64,000 nt of DNA. Origin: Lycium barbarum. Lineage: Eukaryota; Streptophyta; Magnoliopsida; Solanales; Solanaceae. The translations under genes and the position numbers were made by a program. Shown here piece after piece: positions 46,401 to 58,181 of this stretch. The stretch is from assembly GCF_019175385.1 (NCBI RefSeq), contig NC_083339.1:82324120-82388119 (forward strand), written 5' to 3'. Below the pieces are notes generated by a model. That model was not told where the DNA came from, did not search any database, and was given only the letters and a program-made list of their open reading frames with translations. Position 1 is the stretch's first letter, and every line of letters starts with the position of its first letter.

Positions 46401-48196
46401 TGGCCGCAGTGGTTCATGCGTTAAACATATGGAGACATTATTTATATGGTGTCCATGTGGATATTTACACAGATCATAAGAGTCTTCAGTACATCTTCAA
46501 GCAGAAAGAGTTGAATTTGCGGCAACGACGATGGTTGGAATTGCTAAAGGATTATGATGTCGATATTTTGTATCACCCTGGAAAGGCAAATGTTGTAGCT
46601 GATGCTCTTAGACGCAAATCTATGGGAAGTTTATGTGATGTACGACCAGAGAGAAGAGAAATGGCTCGTGAGCTCCAACAATTAGCTAGCCTAGGAGTTC
46701 GAGTAGTGGACTCAGGTAGCAAAGGAGCTACTATTCAGAATTCAGCAGTCTCGTCGCTAGTAGCAGAAGTGAAAGAGCGACAATACGAAGATTCCATGCT
46801 AATGCAGTACAGAGATACACTGCCTCAGAAAGAGGAATCCTCATTTGATGTTTCAGGATACGGAGTTCTCCCATGCCGAGGCAGATTATGTGTTCCCTAT
46901 GTGGCAGGTTTACGCCACAAGATTTAGAGAGAAGCTCATTGTTCTCGTTATTCTGTTCACCCCGGTGCGACGAAAATGTATCATGATCTTAAGTCTATAT
47001 ATTTGTGGAATGGAATGAAGAAAGATATAGCGGAATTCGTAGCTCAATGTCCCAATTGTCAACAAGTGAAAATCGAGCACCAAAAGCCGGGTGGATTGTT
47101 GCAAGCATTAGAAATCCCAACTTGGAAATAGGAAGTGATTAACATGGACTTCATTTCAGGCTTACCCCGTTCTCGACGTAAGTATGATTCCATATGGGTG
47201 ATTGTAGATAGGCTCACAAAGGCAGCTCATTTCTTACTGGTCAGAACGACCTATGTGGCAGAAGATTATGCAAGGCTTTATGTTAAAGAGATAGTGAGAC
47301 TCCATGGTGTTCCGGTATCTATTATCTCCGAAAGGGACTCAGTTTACAGCTAACTTTTGGAAGTCTTTCCAAGAGGTCTAGGGACCCAAGTGAGCCTTAG
47401 CACGACATTTCATCCACAGACTGATGGACAGGCTGAACGTACCATTCAGACTCATGAAGATATGTTACGGGCATGTATGATAGATTTTGGAGGTAATTGG
47501 GATGATCATTTGTCACTCATTGAATTTGCTTACAATAACAGTTATCATTCTAGCACCCAAATGTCACCATATGAAGCTTTATATGGGCGAAAGTGTAGGT
47601 CCCCAATTGGGTGGTTCGAAATAGGAGAGGCCAGAATGATAGGCCCAGACTTGGTCCAGCAAGCCATAGAGAAAGTCAAGCTTATAAAAGATCGGTTATT
47701 AGCATCCCAAAGTCGTCAGAAGTCCTATACGGATAATCGCCGAAGAGACTTAGAGTTCCAAGTGAAAGATTGGGTATTCTTGAAAGTGTCACCGATGAAA
47801 GGTGTAATGAGATTTGGCAAAAAGGGGATGCTTAGTCCCCGGTACATTGGACCTTATGAGATTGTGTGCAAAGTGGGCAAAGTGGCCTACGAGTTAGATC
47901 TCCCTCCGGATTTGTTGTCAGTTCATCCAGTTTTCCATGTCTCGATGCTCTGAAAATGTGTTGGAGATCCTACTAGGATCGTGCCAATAAGCGATGTGCA
48001 AGTGAAAGAAAAGTTGACTTATGAAGAAGTGCCCATTGCCATACTAGATAGGCAAGTACGGAGGCTTAGAAATAAAGAAGTGGCCTCAGTTAAGGTTTTA
48101 TGGAGAAGCAGTAAACGAGAAGAAATGACATGAGAAGTGGAAGAAAGTATGCGATCCAGATACCCTCATTTATTCCAGCCCTTGGGAGAGATTTAG
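43417..48196 (+). pseudogene. D gag-pol polyprotein, multiple stops and frameshifts
   Basis: Starts at the ATG of MPVKRKATVAQKG after TTTCAGAA and ends after YPHLFQPLGEI. Damage seen: a 1-bp loss near 44061 in gag; stops near 44391, 44766 and 45339; a 1-bp loss near 45812 after the RT region; stops near 46925 and 47128; compensating losses near 47337 and 47376; stops near 47951 and 48132. Domains remain recognisable across frames: Gag, zinc knuckle CNSCGRPGHIMRDC, protease LIDPGST with [11 protein letters not shown] with FIDD, RNase H with TDHKSLQ, integrase with DGQAER, and a chromodomain-like end. In type it is closest to B. Non-functional. Confidence 0.92.
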
Positions 48197-48386
48197 GATG
48201 AAACATCAGCGGTATGAGGTATGTATGATTTCCTTTTCATGCTTTTGGTCGTGTGTGGCCATAGATATGTTGATATTGTGACGTAGCCCTGTGAGGCGAT
48301 GATATTTTGGGTTATTGTGGCAGGTTGGTAGTGCCATATTATAGGGGAAAGTCTGGCGAAATTTCTATAGAATCACCGAAGACTTT
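48197..48386 (+). other. D post-pol untranslated segment
   Basis: Non-coding. Shares CCCTGTGAGGCG, a GGCAGGTTGGTAGTG stretch and AGTCTGGCGAAATTTCT with the post-pol region of B. Confidence 0.55.
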
Positions 48387-48422
48387 AACATTCGAGGACG
48401 AATGTTCTTAAGGGGGGGAGAA
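48387..48422 (+). other. Inverted repeat plus polypurine tract of D
   Basis: AACATTCGAGGACGAATGTT (48387-48406), then AAGGGGGGGAGAA (48410-48422) against the 3' LTR. Confidence 0.85.
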
Positions 48423-51026
48423 TGCTACACCTCGGAAAATCTTCCGTTGGTACGCAAGTGAATGATCTAGTAAGGAGTACGAGTATACGATACTTTCATA
48501 AGTAAGAAACAATGTTTCACGACCCTAAGTAAGATTCTGAAGGTAATTGCAATAAGAGATAGGTTATGCTCCACCAAGACTAATTATAGGTTTTGGAAAT
48601 GTGAAAAGTTGCAGGTTTGCATTCTGGCCAGTTGCACGTAAAATGAAATATGGACCGTAAAGTGGTATATAGCCCGTAAACTGCAATGTCGTATTTTGGC
48701 TTCCAAAACTTCAACTTTCTGCCAAATGAGCAAATGGTTAAATACGACACAAAATACGGACCGTAAACTGGTTTACGGCCCGTAACCTGTGTCCGTAAAT
48801 CACCACGTCTCAGCCTGAGTTTCTGGTTCTGATATGATTAAACACGACCACGAAGGACGGTCTGTAAACTGGAATACGGACCGTAAACCAAGTTTATGAC
48901 CACTGTGCTTTCTTTTAAGATCAGATTTTGGGTTATTAAATATGGGACCAAGTTTATTATTTCATGTCCACATTTCATCCCTTCTCTCTAAAACATCTCT
49001 CTACATTTATTCCACAAGATTTCAAGGATTATTAGTCATCAACAACACAAATCTAGTGAATCAAGTCTAAGGAAACCCATTAAGATCATTCAAGTCAAGA
49101 AGATCTTATTGAAGGAAAACTAGGGTTTTTGCTCAAGTGGAGTATTTCTACCAAAGCTCGTTCCTACAACATCTAAGGTAAGATTTATGGTATATATATG
49201 TTGTTTAAGGTATTTGAGAGTTAAAATGCTTGGACATTGGATGAGTATAGAAAAATGGTTCATCAATGATGAATAGTGACATTTTGAGAGATAGTTTGAA
49301 TTGAACCATGATTCTTGTTGTGTTGTGATACGAATGTGTTATAAATGATGTTAAGATCATGAAAATGGGCATGTTATATTAATGGACGAAGTCGGGTGAT
49401 ATGACCATGAATATGGGTGAATTAGGAGCGAATTGAGAAATCTAGATAATGTGGTTAACGTAAATGATTAATGGCCATTGTTATGGTATTGTGAATGTAT
49501 TGTTGAATTTTGGGAGTTCAATTATGATATGGAAGAATGTTGTATAAATAAAGGAGATGCTGTCCGATTTTCTCTAGCTTTAGCCATGTGTGCTAGTTGT
49601 CGATTCTAACAATAGTATGACTTTAATGAAGGTATAAACGCAACCGTTGAAAGAGAATGTGCAAGTGGTAAATAGTTGAATGGAAAAGGAATGTAAGGAT
49701 AACACTTCTTTCATAAGGCATGGTTCTTTGGCCAAACATCTAAATCTTCCATATGTCTGCGATGTCTCATAAATGATTCGATATTCCGAGCTATTAAGCT
49801 CATGATCCTTGGTATGCTACGATTGTACTAAGTTCCTTGTATGACGAGTAAGCCTATAAAGATAAGTGTGATGAATGATGATAATAGTGATAATGATATT
49901 GATGACGACCATAATGGTAATAGCGATGATGATAACGATGACGATGATGATAGTAATGATAATAGTAAAGATGCTTTTGAGCTATATGTATGCATGCCCT
50001 TGTATGGCTACTAAGAAACACCGAGCTTATATGGCCGGGTAGTATATGTATAGATGTATATATGTTTACGTAACGCGCGCGCACCACTGCAGTTGGGTAC
50101 GGATAACACTGAGCCTTGGTAGGGCCAGGTATGTGTAACATTGAGCCTTGGTTGGCCAGGTATGTATGACCACCGAGCCTAGCTATGGCCGGGTACGTGA
50201 AACACCGAACCTTCGGGGTCAGGTATGTTATGTAAATGCTATGTATATGATATGATTATGTATAGGATATGAATACGAATACGAAATGACTATGTATATG
50301 AATGTGAATAAGGGCATGTATACGAATACGAGTACAAATATGGTACGGGTACTATTATGAATACGGATAATGATGTATGTACACAAACATATATTAGACA
50401 TCGAAAGTTCCTAAGAAAGGCAAGCAAGTGCATATGACGATGATATTTCCATCTCCCATTCGATGCTATTTCTTATGTTGCTATCTATGCTTCTATATTG
50501 ATATTGATGATGCTTTATATAATCAGTACATTATTCGTACTGACGTCCTTTTATTTGTGGACGCTGCGTCATGCCCGCAGGTGCACTGGGAGACGAACTC
50601 GATCCATAGCTGCTTACTTAGAGATTACATAGCAGAGCTCCATTTCATTCGGAGCCATTGCTTTGGGGTACTTATTCTTTTGTGTATATAATTATGGGCA
50701 TAGCGGGGTCCTTTCCCGCTCATGTGATATGTTATACACTTCCTAGAGGCTCGTAGTCACTTGTATATGGTTAGATATGTCTGGCCATGTCAGCCCATAT
50801 TTTGTATATCATTTTGATAGCCTTGTCGGCTCATGTACGTTGATGTGGCATAGATGCCAGTCATTATATAAAGGCATTGTCATCCAATGGGACTAGTATG
50901 ATGAACGAATAGATTTATTTGTTTAATTGTATGCCTCACCTAGATGTAAGCATAAGTGTAAGCCAAGGGGTGCCCGGGTGGGCTAGCACCGGGCGTTCGT
51001 CGCGGCTCTCTAGACGGGTCGTGACA
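48423..51026 (+). repeat. D 3' LTR
   Basis: Uninterrupted 2,604-bp LTR (first bases TGCTACACC, one change from TGTTACACC) ending GGTCGTGACA. Conserved hairpin module: CAGTAC/GTACTG (50524-50542), CGTCC/GGACG (50544-50563), CTGCG/CGCAG (50564-50580), GCTCC/GGAGC (50637-50655) and AGCGGG/CCCGCT (50702-50720). Confidence 0.93.
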
Positions 51027-51385
51027 CGCGCCCTTGTCCTTTCTTTTCTACAGCTCATGTACCATAAAGGTTTGTAGATAGTTTTATGTAGTTGGGATGT
51101 CATGTAGCCTTGTTAGACCTCAGTTCTGTTGTTCAGCTTACATAGCAGCCTCGCCGGCTTGCTCAGTTGGGTATATGTATTTTGGGTGCGCGTGTGCCCA
51201 GTTCAGACGAGGTAGTTAGCATTTATATGTATATAAAAATTAATATCCGCATTGCGGCCTCGCTAGCTTGTTGGTATTGTCTGTGTATAGGTATGCCTTA
51301 GCAATGTTTTAGATTTAGAGTGGTTCGCTCGGACCTAGTTTGGCTTCGGGTGCCGGTCACGTCACTCCGGAGTTGGGGCGTGACA
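51027..51385 (+). repeat. C3 LTR, third part
   Basis: Family C LTR end after D, from CCCTTGTCCTTTC to GGGGCGTGACA at 51385. Includes the GCAGCC/GGCTTGC mini-hairpin region. Confidence 0.88.
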
Positions 51386-51735
51386 AATATTAACTAGTTG
51401 AGCAGAATCAATTAGCACCGATACGGCTGAATGGTATGCAGACAAGAGATAGATTAACACTGCAGCAAGAGAGGATTGTCGCTCCAACAAATTGATATAG
51501 CTTCATAAGTCTACAAATTATGGTTATGACTTATTAACTTAAGGCGTATAGCCTCCAAGGTACATCGAAGAGGATCGTAAGTTGTGTGGTTCGAATGAGT
51601 TCAATTCCAAATGCATGAGTAAGAATGTAAGTAGATAAAGTAAATACCAATAAATGCAGGTGAAAATATTGACATCAACATCAGAACGAGCTATACTTCA
51701 ACATTCGAGGACGAATGTTCCTAAGGGGGGAATGA
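51386..51735 (+). other. 350-bp truncated C internal segment 3
   Basis: Third copy with the same LTR-to-AATATTAAC junction and the same 350-bp length. Inverted repeat at 51700-51719, polypurine tract before C4. Confidence 0.85.
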
Positions 51736-53696
51736 CGTTGCACCCCGTACTTCTGGAGAAGCACTTGTCAAATCAATGCATAGGTACAATGAACTATGGT
51801 TGAGCCAGACAACTTTTGAAATTAAGGAGCGAAACATTATTACGTATATTTTACGAGTAAATTATGTATATAAGGAATACTAGAAGATCTTACAAGGAAG
51901 TGAGTGGAAGAAATTTAGTAGTATGACTTTTGAGAAAAGATGGGCAAGGTTTCGTATAATAATTTTTGGTCAAACTTGAGGAAAGGATATCTCTTAGTAT
52001 ATGAGGAGTTTTGAAGTAAAACAAAAGTCTAAATTGAAGTTCATGAAGTCTAGTTTCCAACACAATAAATCGCTCATCGATACGACATCGGAGTAAGGAG
52101 TTATGGACCTTACAAGTTGGGCTGGCGGAGACGAAAATTGCTCTTCGCAAACGCGACTGGAGGGCGACGAACGCGAAGAGTAACACTGAGTAACCCTTCA
52201 TGAACGTGACCAGCCTAGATGAACGCGAAGGGTTAATTTTAAGTCGGTGCTAACCGACCTTGTGCTCCTATTTAAGACCAAAATCTGGTCTTTGGCATCA
52301 TTTTCTCTACTTCTCTCCACCAAAATTCTCCCAAGAGACCCAAGAAACATTGAAGGATCATTTTCTTTAGCGGATAAAAGTAACGAGACTACATCCGAGG
52401 CTCGGGAAGCGTAGAGAGTTTTGTAGTTCTTGTTTTAAACATCAAATCTCGACGGATCAAAGGAGCCTATTCAAGATAAATAAGATTTCAAGTTCTTGCA
52501 ACATTGATTAAGATTACGAGACTACGAATGATCTTGTGTAGATTCCAAGACAGAAAGTAAATTTGAAAAGTTGAGAAGTAAGCTTCCAGGTATGTTAAGT
52601 CTATCCCTTCTTTTCATTGGCATGATTTCTACTATTGCGCCACCTTGACTATTGGCACCAAGATGTGTTATTCATGAAGATTATACTCAGGTTACCATGA
52701 CCTTGTTGCGATAACTCTCTTAAGTTAAGGACGGGTATAAGAATAGTCAAGTTATATAAGATGATAGAATGATAGAAGGTATAACTAGTGTATATGTTGT
52801 TTATAGGCTATTATGTTGCCTTCGAGTTATCATTATATGTATACACCTGGCCTACAGGTCATGGAGTTATCGCTTGGCCTGCGAGTCCTGGAGTTGTTGC
52901 CTCACCGACAGGTCACGGAGAAGCGCATACCTGACCTACGGGCCATGGAGTTGATTATACCTGACCTACGGGTTATATAGTTTATTATACCTGACCTACG
53001 GGTCATGGAGTTTATTATACCGGGCCTATGAGCCGTGGAGTTATTACCTGGCCTATGAGCCACGGAGTTATAGCCAGGCCTATAGGTCAGTGAGATATAT
53101 AAAAATATTATATTCCATTTCATTTGAGACAGGTCAGGTTAGATTTTAAGGGCATTCTTTGGCCTCCAGATTTTATTATTTTCTGTTCAGTTTCAATTAT
53201 TCCCTTGCCTTACTTAGTCAGTACATTGTTTCGTACTGACGTCCCTTTTGCTTGGGGGTGTTGCATTCATGCCCGCAGGTTCAGGTAGCCAGACAGATGA
53301 TCCAGCTCAGTAGGTTTTCATTCAGCTGCAGTCAGGGCGCTCCACTTTGTTCGGAGCTGCAGTCCTTTTTGGTATGCTATTTTGACGTGTATATGATGAT
53401 GATGGGCCTTTGTCGGGTCTTTTCTACAGCTCATGTTCCATAAATATTTGTAGATAGTTGTATGTAGTTAGGATGTTATGTAGCCTTGTTGGACCTCGAT
53501 TTTGATATTCAGCTTACATAGCAGCCTCGTCGGCTTCCTCAGTTGGGTATATATATTTTGGGTGAGCGTGTGCCCAGTTCAAACGAGATAGCCAGCATTT
53601 ATATATATACATATAAATATCCGAATTGCGGCCTCACCCGCTTGTTGGTATTGTCTATGTGCAGGTAGGCCTTAGTAGAGTTTTAAATTTAGAGTG
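51736..53696 (+). repeat. C4 LTR, uninterrupted, 3' end deleted
   Basis: The only C LTR in view without an insertion. First base is C instead of T. It has TATTTAA (52269-52275), CCAGGTATGTTAAG, the tandem hairpin array (52845-53100) and CAGTACATTG...CGTACTG (from 53219). The last ~85 bp of the LTR and the primer site are missing: at 53696 the sequence jumps into leader. Confidence 0.85.
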
Positions 53697-56600
53697 TGAA
53701 GCGCACCACATTTATAAATAGGAAACGACAGGGCATTTAGGATGGTTGCTCTTCTTTCGTATCTTAGATCGTGCTGTAGAGCTAAGCCATAGGATATGAA
53801 GTCCCTGATTCTAACTCTAAATATTTTGGGTTGTGGATGAGCAGTTGATTATATAGCCTGGAGAAATTAATGAGAATTGAAGTTCGTTGACCCGAAAGGT
53901 ATGTTCCCTACCTTACTGATATTAATGTATATGGACGACTAGCACATGAGCGGGATGTCACGTGTATTTGTTATTGCCCTGAGAGGCATTGGATGTGTTT
54001 TCTGGGCTGTGTGCAGGGTTGAGGTAGTAAGAATTATAGAGAAAACTCTGCCAAAATTTTTACAAATTGAATTGTTTGAATGTCTATGCCATAGAGAAAG
54101 AGTAAAGGGAAATGTCATACCCAGACATTTGGTAAGCTATGAGGGAATAAACAATTATGAGACATTTTTAAAGAAAAGTTTTAGAATTATTCTAACTTGA
54201 TTAACCCTGGAGGGAAAAATGATCAGTAGTTAGAGGAATTGGAATGAGTTGTATTCGAGATTTCAGGAGATTGAGATTTATTGAAGATATAAGGAAAGTT
54301 GACATTAAGAACTCATGTACAATATTACCATCTATAGACTGATGAGTTAGAGATAACAAAGAGATATTGATATGGAAAAAGCAAGTTAATGAGTAGGGGA
54401 ATGTTTTAGTCTAGAAGTTTATATATATGTATGGGATTAGGACGGGTTGATAACAGACACATGAACTCATTTTAGTCAACTTACCTATATGATGTGGGTT
54501 TGCATTCGGACTCAGAAGTCACCAGTTATTTGATTTCAAGGGGATTCTGAGTATTTGATAGTTGGTACTATTCTAAGAATCATTATGATCAAATTACTTC
54601 TAATACTAATGACGATCTCGAACCCAGGAATGAGGAATGTTTGTGTAAGTTGGATTATAATTATGACTGCCTTCTGGATTATGCAATGTTGCTGGCTAAT
54701 TAAAGAAATGAAGATCATACCAATTTCAGGCTTAGGTCGTGCGTGTATAGTTGATCCATATAAGAAGGTTTCCCCTTGATTTTTCAGACGGATGTGGTGA
54801 AGGTCACTTGACGACCGATAATAAGAGCGATGTTGGCATGTGAAAAAAAAAAAAGGAGATGTAATAAGTCACAGACTCAGGACAGAGTTAAAAAGCAAAT
54901 GGAGTATTTTGTAAGTGAGATATTGAGAAGCGATGTAAAAGATAATTCATGTGTGGCCACATTAAATGTCATGCGTAGCCTTATGCTCGGTCTTACGATA
55001 TGCTAAACGTATTGATTGAGCTGGGTATTGAAGTTAAGGTAGCAAGTGCTACAGAGCAGATTGATACTATTTCTCTGAACGTTAAAGTTGGATGGTCATG
55101 ATGCAACCATATCAAGGAGAAGGAAAATATGTGTACATGAGAGTAAGAAGATTTTGATGTCATAAGAAGAAGAGAAGTGTAAGCAAGGGAAGTATGTTGC
55201 TAGTAAGGCTCAAGTAAAGTTTCCGAGGAAAGGGTTAAGGCGGTGGTAGAGGCGAAGGGCTATTCGGATAAATTTTAAAGTAAAAAAGAATGAGGGATAG
55301 AGTATGGCAACATGTGGTAAAAGGCAAATATGAAGATCTCAGAAATAGATCTTGATAAATGGGATTGAAGTATAATAATGGTTGGTATGGATGTAACCTG
55401 AGAAGTTAATACGATAAGAAGTTTGGCCAAGAGGTAAAACATAGATAGCATGGGACAAGAGTTTTGATAGGGAGTACAGAGATTTGATCATAAAGATGAA
55501 TATACGAGGGGTATGTATGAATATGAACAAGTTATGGAATCGAAAGGAAAGATAAGAAAGGGATGAAAAAAGGAAGAAAAGGATATATTTTATAAGTATC
55601 TATGAGTAGGACAAAGATCAACAAGATACCGGAAGAACTATAACACCTGACTATGGTGCAACCACTTAGTAAAGAAGAACTACAGAACAGCATGAGTATG
55701 CGCAGGGCAAATGAAAGAGCGGGTCGTGGGAAATAGATGCAATAGTACATTGACTCATGATGGTATTGAAAGAAGAAACCAGATTTGGTTGGCTAAAGGA
55801 TAAGGTCACTGTAAGAGAGGGAACATACAAAATCCTTAAATCGCAAAGGTAAACAAAGGAAATGAGTATCTAAGAACTTCGAATATCTATGCGACTGATA
55901 AACTCAAACAACAAATAGGGCATGCCATACTATAGGGAAGACTTATCAGGAAAAAAATTTAAGCAATGGCCAAGAGTCAAAGAAAAACCTGAAAGGAGGT
56001 AATAAAGAGATGACGCGTCTGATTAGAACAAAGCTAGCGACAATGAACTCTCATGGAACAAGCAAAATAATGGTTCTTCTAGAAAGGAAATGTCTATGAT
56101 TGAAATCTGCGAACGAAGGAAAGAGTGAAATGATTTGAATTCGTTGCATGATAAGGAGCATGGTTCACATTTCGGCAAATTTCCAAATTTACCCCTAATT
56201 TATCAGCCGGATTAAGGGATTAGCAACCTTAAGAATAAATTGAAAGAACGGGATCCTTGAAGAAGAAATTTGAGATATTCTCGGAGTAGGTACAGTAATT
56301 ACCGATAGCCAGACCGAGCATAAGAAGCCTTATCAAGAACAAGAGAGAATTAAGTAAAGTGTATGGATGAAAGGAAATTTCAGCGTGACATAAGCTGGAA
56401 GATAAAATACCGCAAGGCTCGATTCAGTTGCTACAGGAAAGAAAGGGATACGACATTACCAGTTTTTGAGGTTATCCTTAAGGGGGGAAGAATAAGTTAA
56501 ATCCTAAGAAGATGAGGGCACAAAACATCTATGAAGCGTAAGAAGAATATGTGGAGTAATAGAGACTGGAACTTTTGGTATATTGGGATAAAAGGGAAGA

Positions 56601-57458
56601 TAAGACAAAAATTGGATAAAAGTATATGATAAGTATTGGGTAAAACGAGTATATGAAGATGTAAACGATGAGAGTCAAAGAGACAGCGAGGATGATAAAG
56701 TATGAGGAGCTAGTCGGCAGACGAGTGATACAAAAAAGAGATGACCATGAGTACGAACATAAATTTTAGTCACAAGAGGAGGAGAATAATATCCAAGAAT
56801 TGATTTGGCAAGACATTTAGTGAACTCGGGAATAAATCAACAGTAGTCAAGAAATACCAAAGGAATTGTGAAACCATGAATATAGAGTTTACATGTACGT
56901 AAGGGCGAGGAGCTAGTAATTGCACGAGGAAGAACTGTATATGTTAAGAAGAAGCCATGGTATTGCTCATATAAAGAAACCAACGAACCCAAAAATGATT
57001 AATCGTCAAAAATTAAGATGCGCTCTAGTATAAAGAATTATCAAATACTAATGTAGTAAGACTGGAAATGCCACAGATTTAGTGCAAGAAAACCCAAAAG
57101 GGGTAAGGAATATTAACTAGTTGAGCAGAATCAATCAGCGCCGATACAGCTGAATGGTATGCAGACAACAGATAGAGTAACATTGCAGCAAGAGAGAATT
57201 GTCACTCCAACAAATTGATATAGCTTCATAAGTCTACAAATTATGGTTATGACTTATTAACTTAAGGTGTATAGCCTCCAAGGAATAGCGAAGAGGATCG
57301 TAAGTTGCATAGTTCGAATGAGTTCAGTTCCAAATGCGTGAGTAAGACTATAAGTAGGTAAAGTGAATACCAGTAAATGCAGGTGAAAATATTGACATGA
57401 ACATCAAAACGAGCTCTACTTCAACATTCGAGGACGAATGTTCCTAAAGGGGGAAGGA
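53697..57458 (+). other. C internal domain, non-coding (LARD-like), with 3' inverted repeat and polypurine tract
   Basis: It begins with leader sequence homologous to the other elements (GCGCACCACA...ACAGGGCATTTAGGATG, then TTAGATCGTGC), and within ~200 bp continues into the block that follows pol in B and D (AAACTCTGCCAAAATTT near 54033-54049). So gag-pol appears to have been lost between them. From about 54200 to 57100 the plus strand is strikingly purine-rich with no ORF that I recognise; a short A-tract lies near 54843. The last 350 bp (57109-57458) equal the truncated segments, with inverted repeat 57423-57442 and polypurine tract 57446-57458. Reading it as a large non-coding retrotransposon derivative is inference. 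Confidence 0.65.
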
Positions 57459-58181
57459 TGTTACATCCCGTACTTTTGGAGAAGAACTTGTCAAATCTAA
57501 GAATAGGTATGTTGAACTATCGTTGAGTAGGACAAATTTGGAATATAGGGAGCGAAATAGTATTACGTATATTTTACGAGTAAAGGATGTATATAAGGAA
57601 TACTAGAAGGTCATACAAGGAAGTGAGTGGAAGAAATTGAGTAGTATGACTTTAGAGAAAAGATGGGCAAGGTTTCGTATAATAATTTTGGGTCCAACTT
57701 GAGGAAAGCATATATCATAGTATATGAGGAGTTTTGAAGTAAAACACAAGTCTAAATTGAAGTTCATGAAGTCTAGTTTCCAACGCAATAAACCGCTCAT
57801 CGATACGACATCGGAGTAAGGAGTTATGGACCTTACAAGTTGGGCTGGCGGAGCTGAAAATTGCCCTTCGCAAACGCGACTGCAGGGCCACGAACGCGAA
57901 GAGTAACACTGAGTAACCCTTCGCGAACGCGACTAGCCTACATGAACGCGAAGGGTTAATTTTAAGTCGGTGCTAACCGACCTTGAGTCCCTATTTAAGA
58001 CAAAAATCTGGTCTTTGGCATCATTTTCTCCACCCCTCACCACCAAAATGCACACAAGAGACCCAACAAACATTGAAGGATCATTTTCGTTAGCGGATTA
58101 AGTAACCAGACTACATACGAGGCTCGGGAAGCTTAGTTTTGTAGTTCTTGTTTTGAACATCAAATCTCGACGGATCAAAGG
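57459..58181 (+). repeat. C5 LTR, 5' part
   Basis: Begins TGTTACATCCCG and runs through U3 (AACGCGA motifs near 57877-57950) and the TATTTAAGAC box near 57991. It is cut by A-prime; AAAGG at 58177-58181 is the visible copy of the target site. Confidence 0.87.

Larger units (their letters stand above)
37624..51026 (+). mobile_element. Element D, Ty3/gypsy chromovirus-type LTR retrotransposon (contains solo LTR G)
   Basis: LTRs of about 2,603 bp (5', after removing G) and 2,604 bp (3') flank leader, gag-pol and polypurine tract. The flanks CGGGT (37619-37623) and CGCGC (51027-51031) are one change each from CGGGC, the base string expected from other C copies, so the duplication has decayed. 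With multiple stops and frameshifts D appears older than A, B and E. Its LTR U3 shares the ACGGnCCGT palindromes with B. Confidence 0.92.
230..58181 (+). mobile_element. Family C tandem LTR complex (LTRs C1-C5), heavily interrupted
   Basis: Five copies of one ~2.0 kb LTR lie in the same orientation. They begin TGTTGCACCCCG (diverged to TGTTATGCCC in C1, CGTTGCACC in C4 and TGTTACATCC in C5). C1 to C3 end in TGACA. C1, C2 and C3 are each followed directly by the same 350-bp segment ending in an inverted repeat and a polypurine tract, then by the next LTR. C4 is followed by a longer 3.76 kb internal region and then C5. The complex continues past the A-prime insertion at 58182. The 350-bp segments lack a primer-binding site, gag and pol, so the repeated units cannot be autonomous. 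Listed as one entry to show extent; parts are described separately. Confidence 0.8.

Noticed and set aside
53946..54200. 84-aa open frame in the C internal domain
   Set aside because: Its DNA matches the non-coding post-pol segment of B and D; the frame is incidental.
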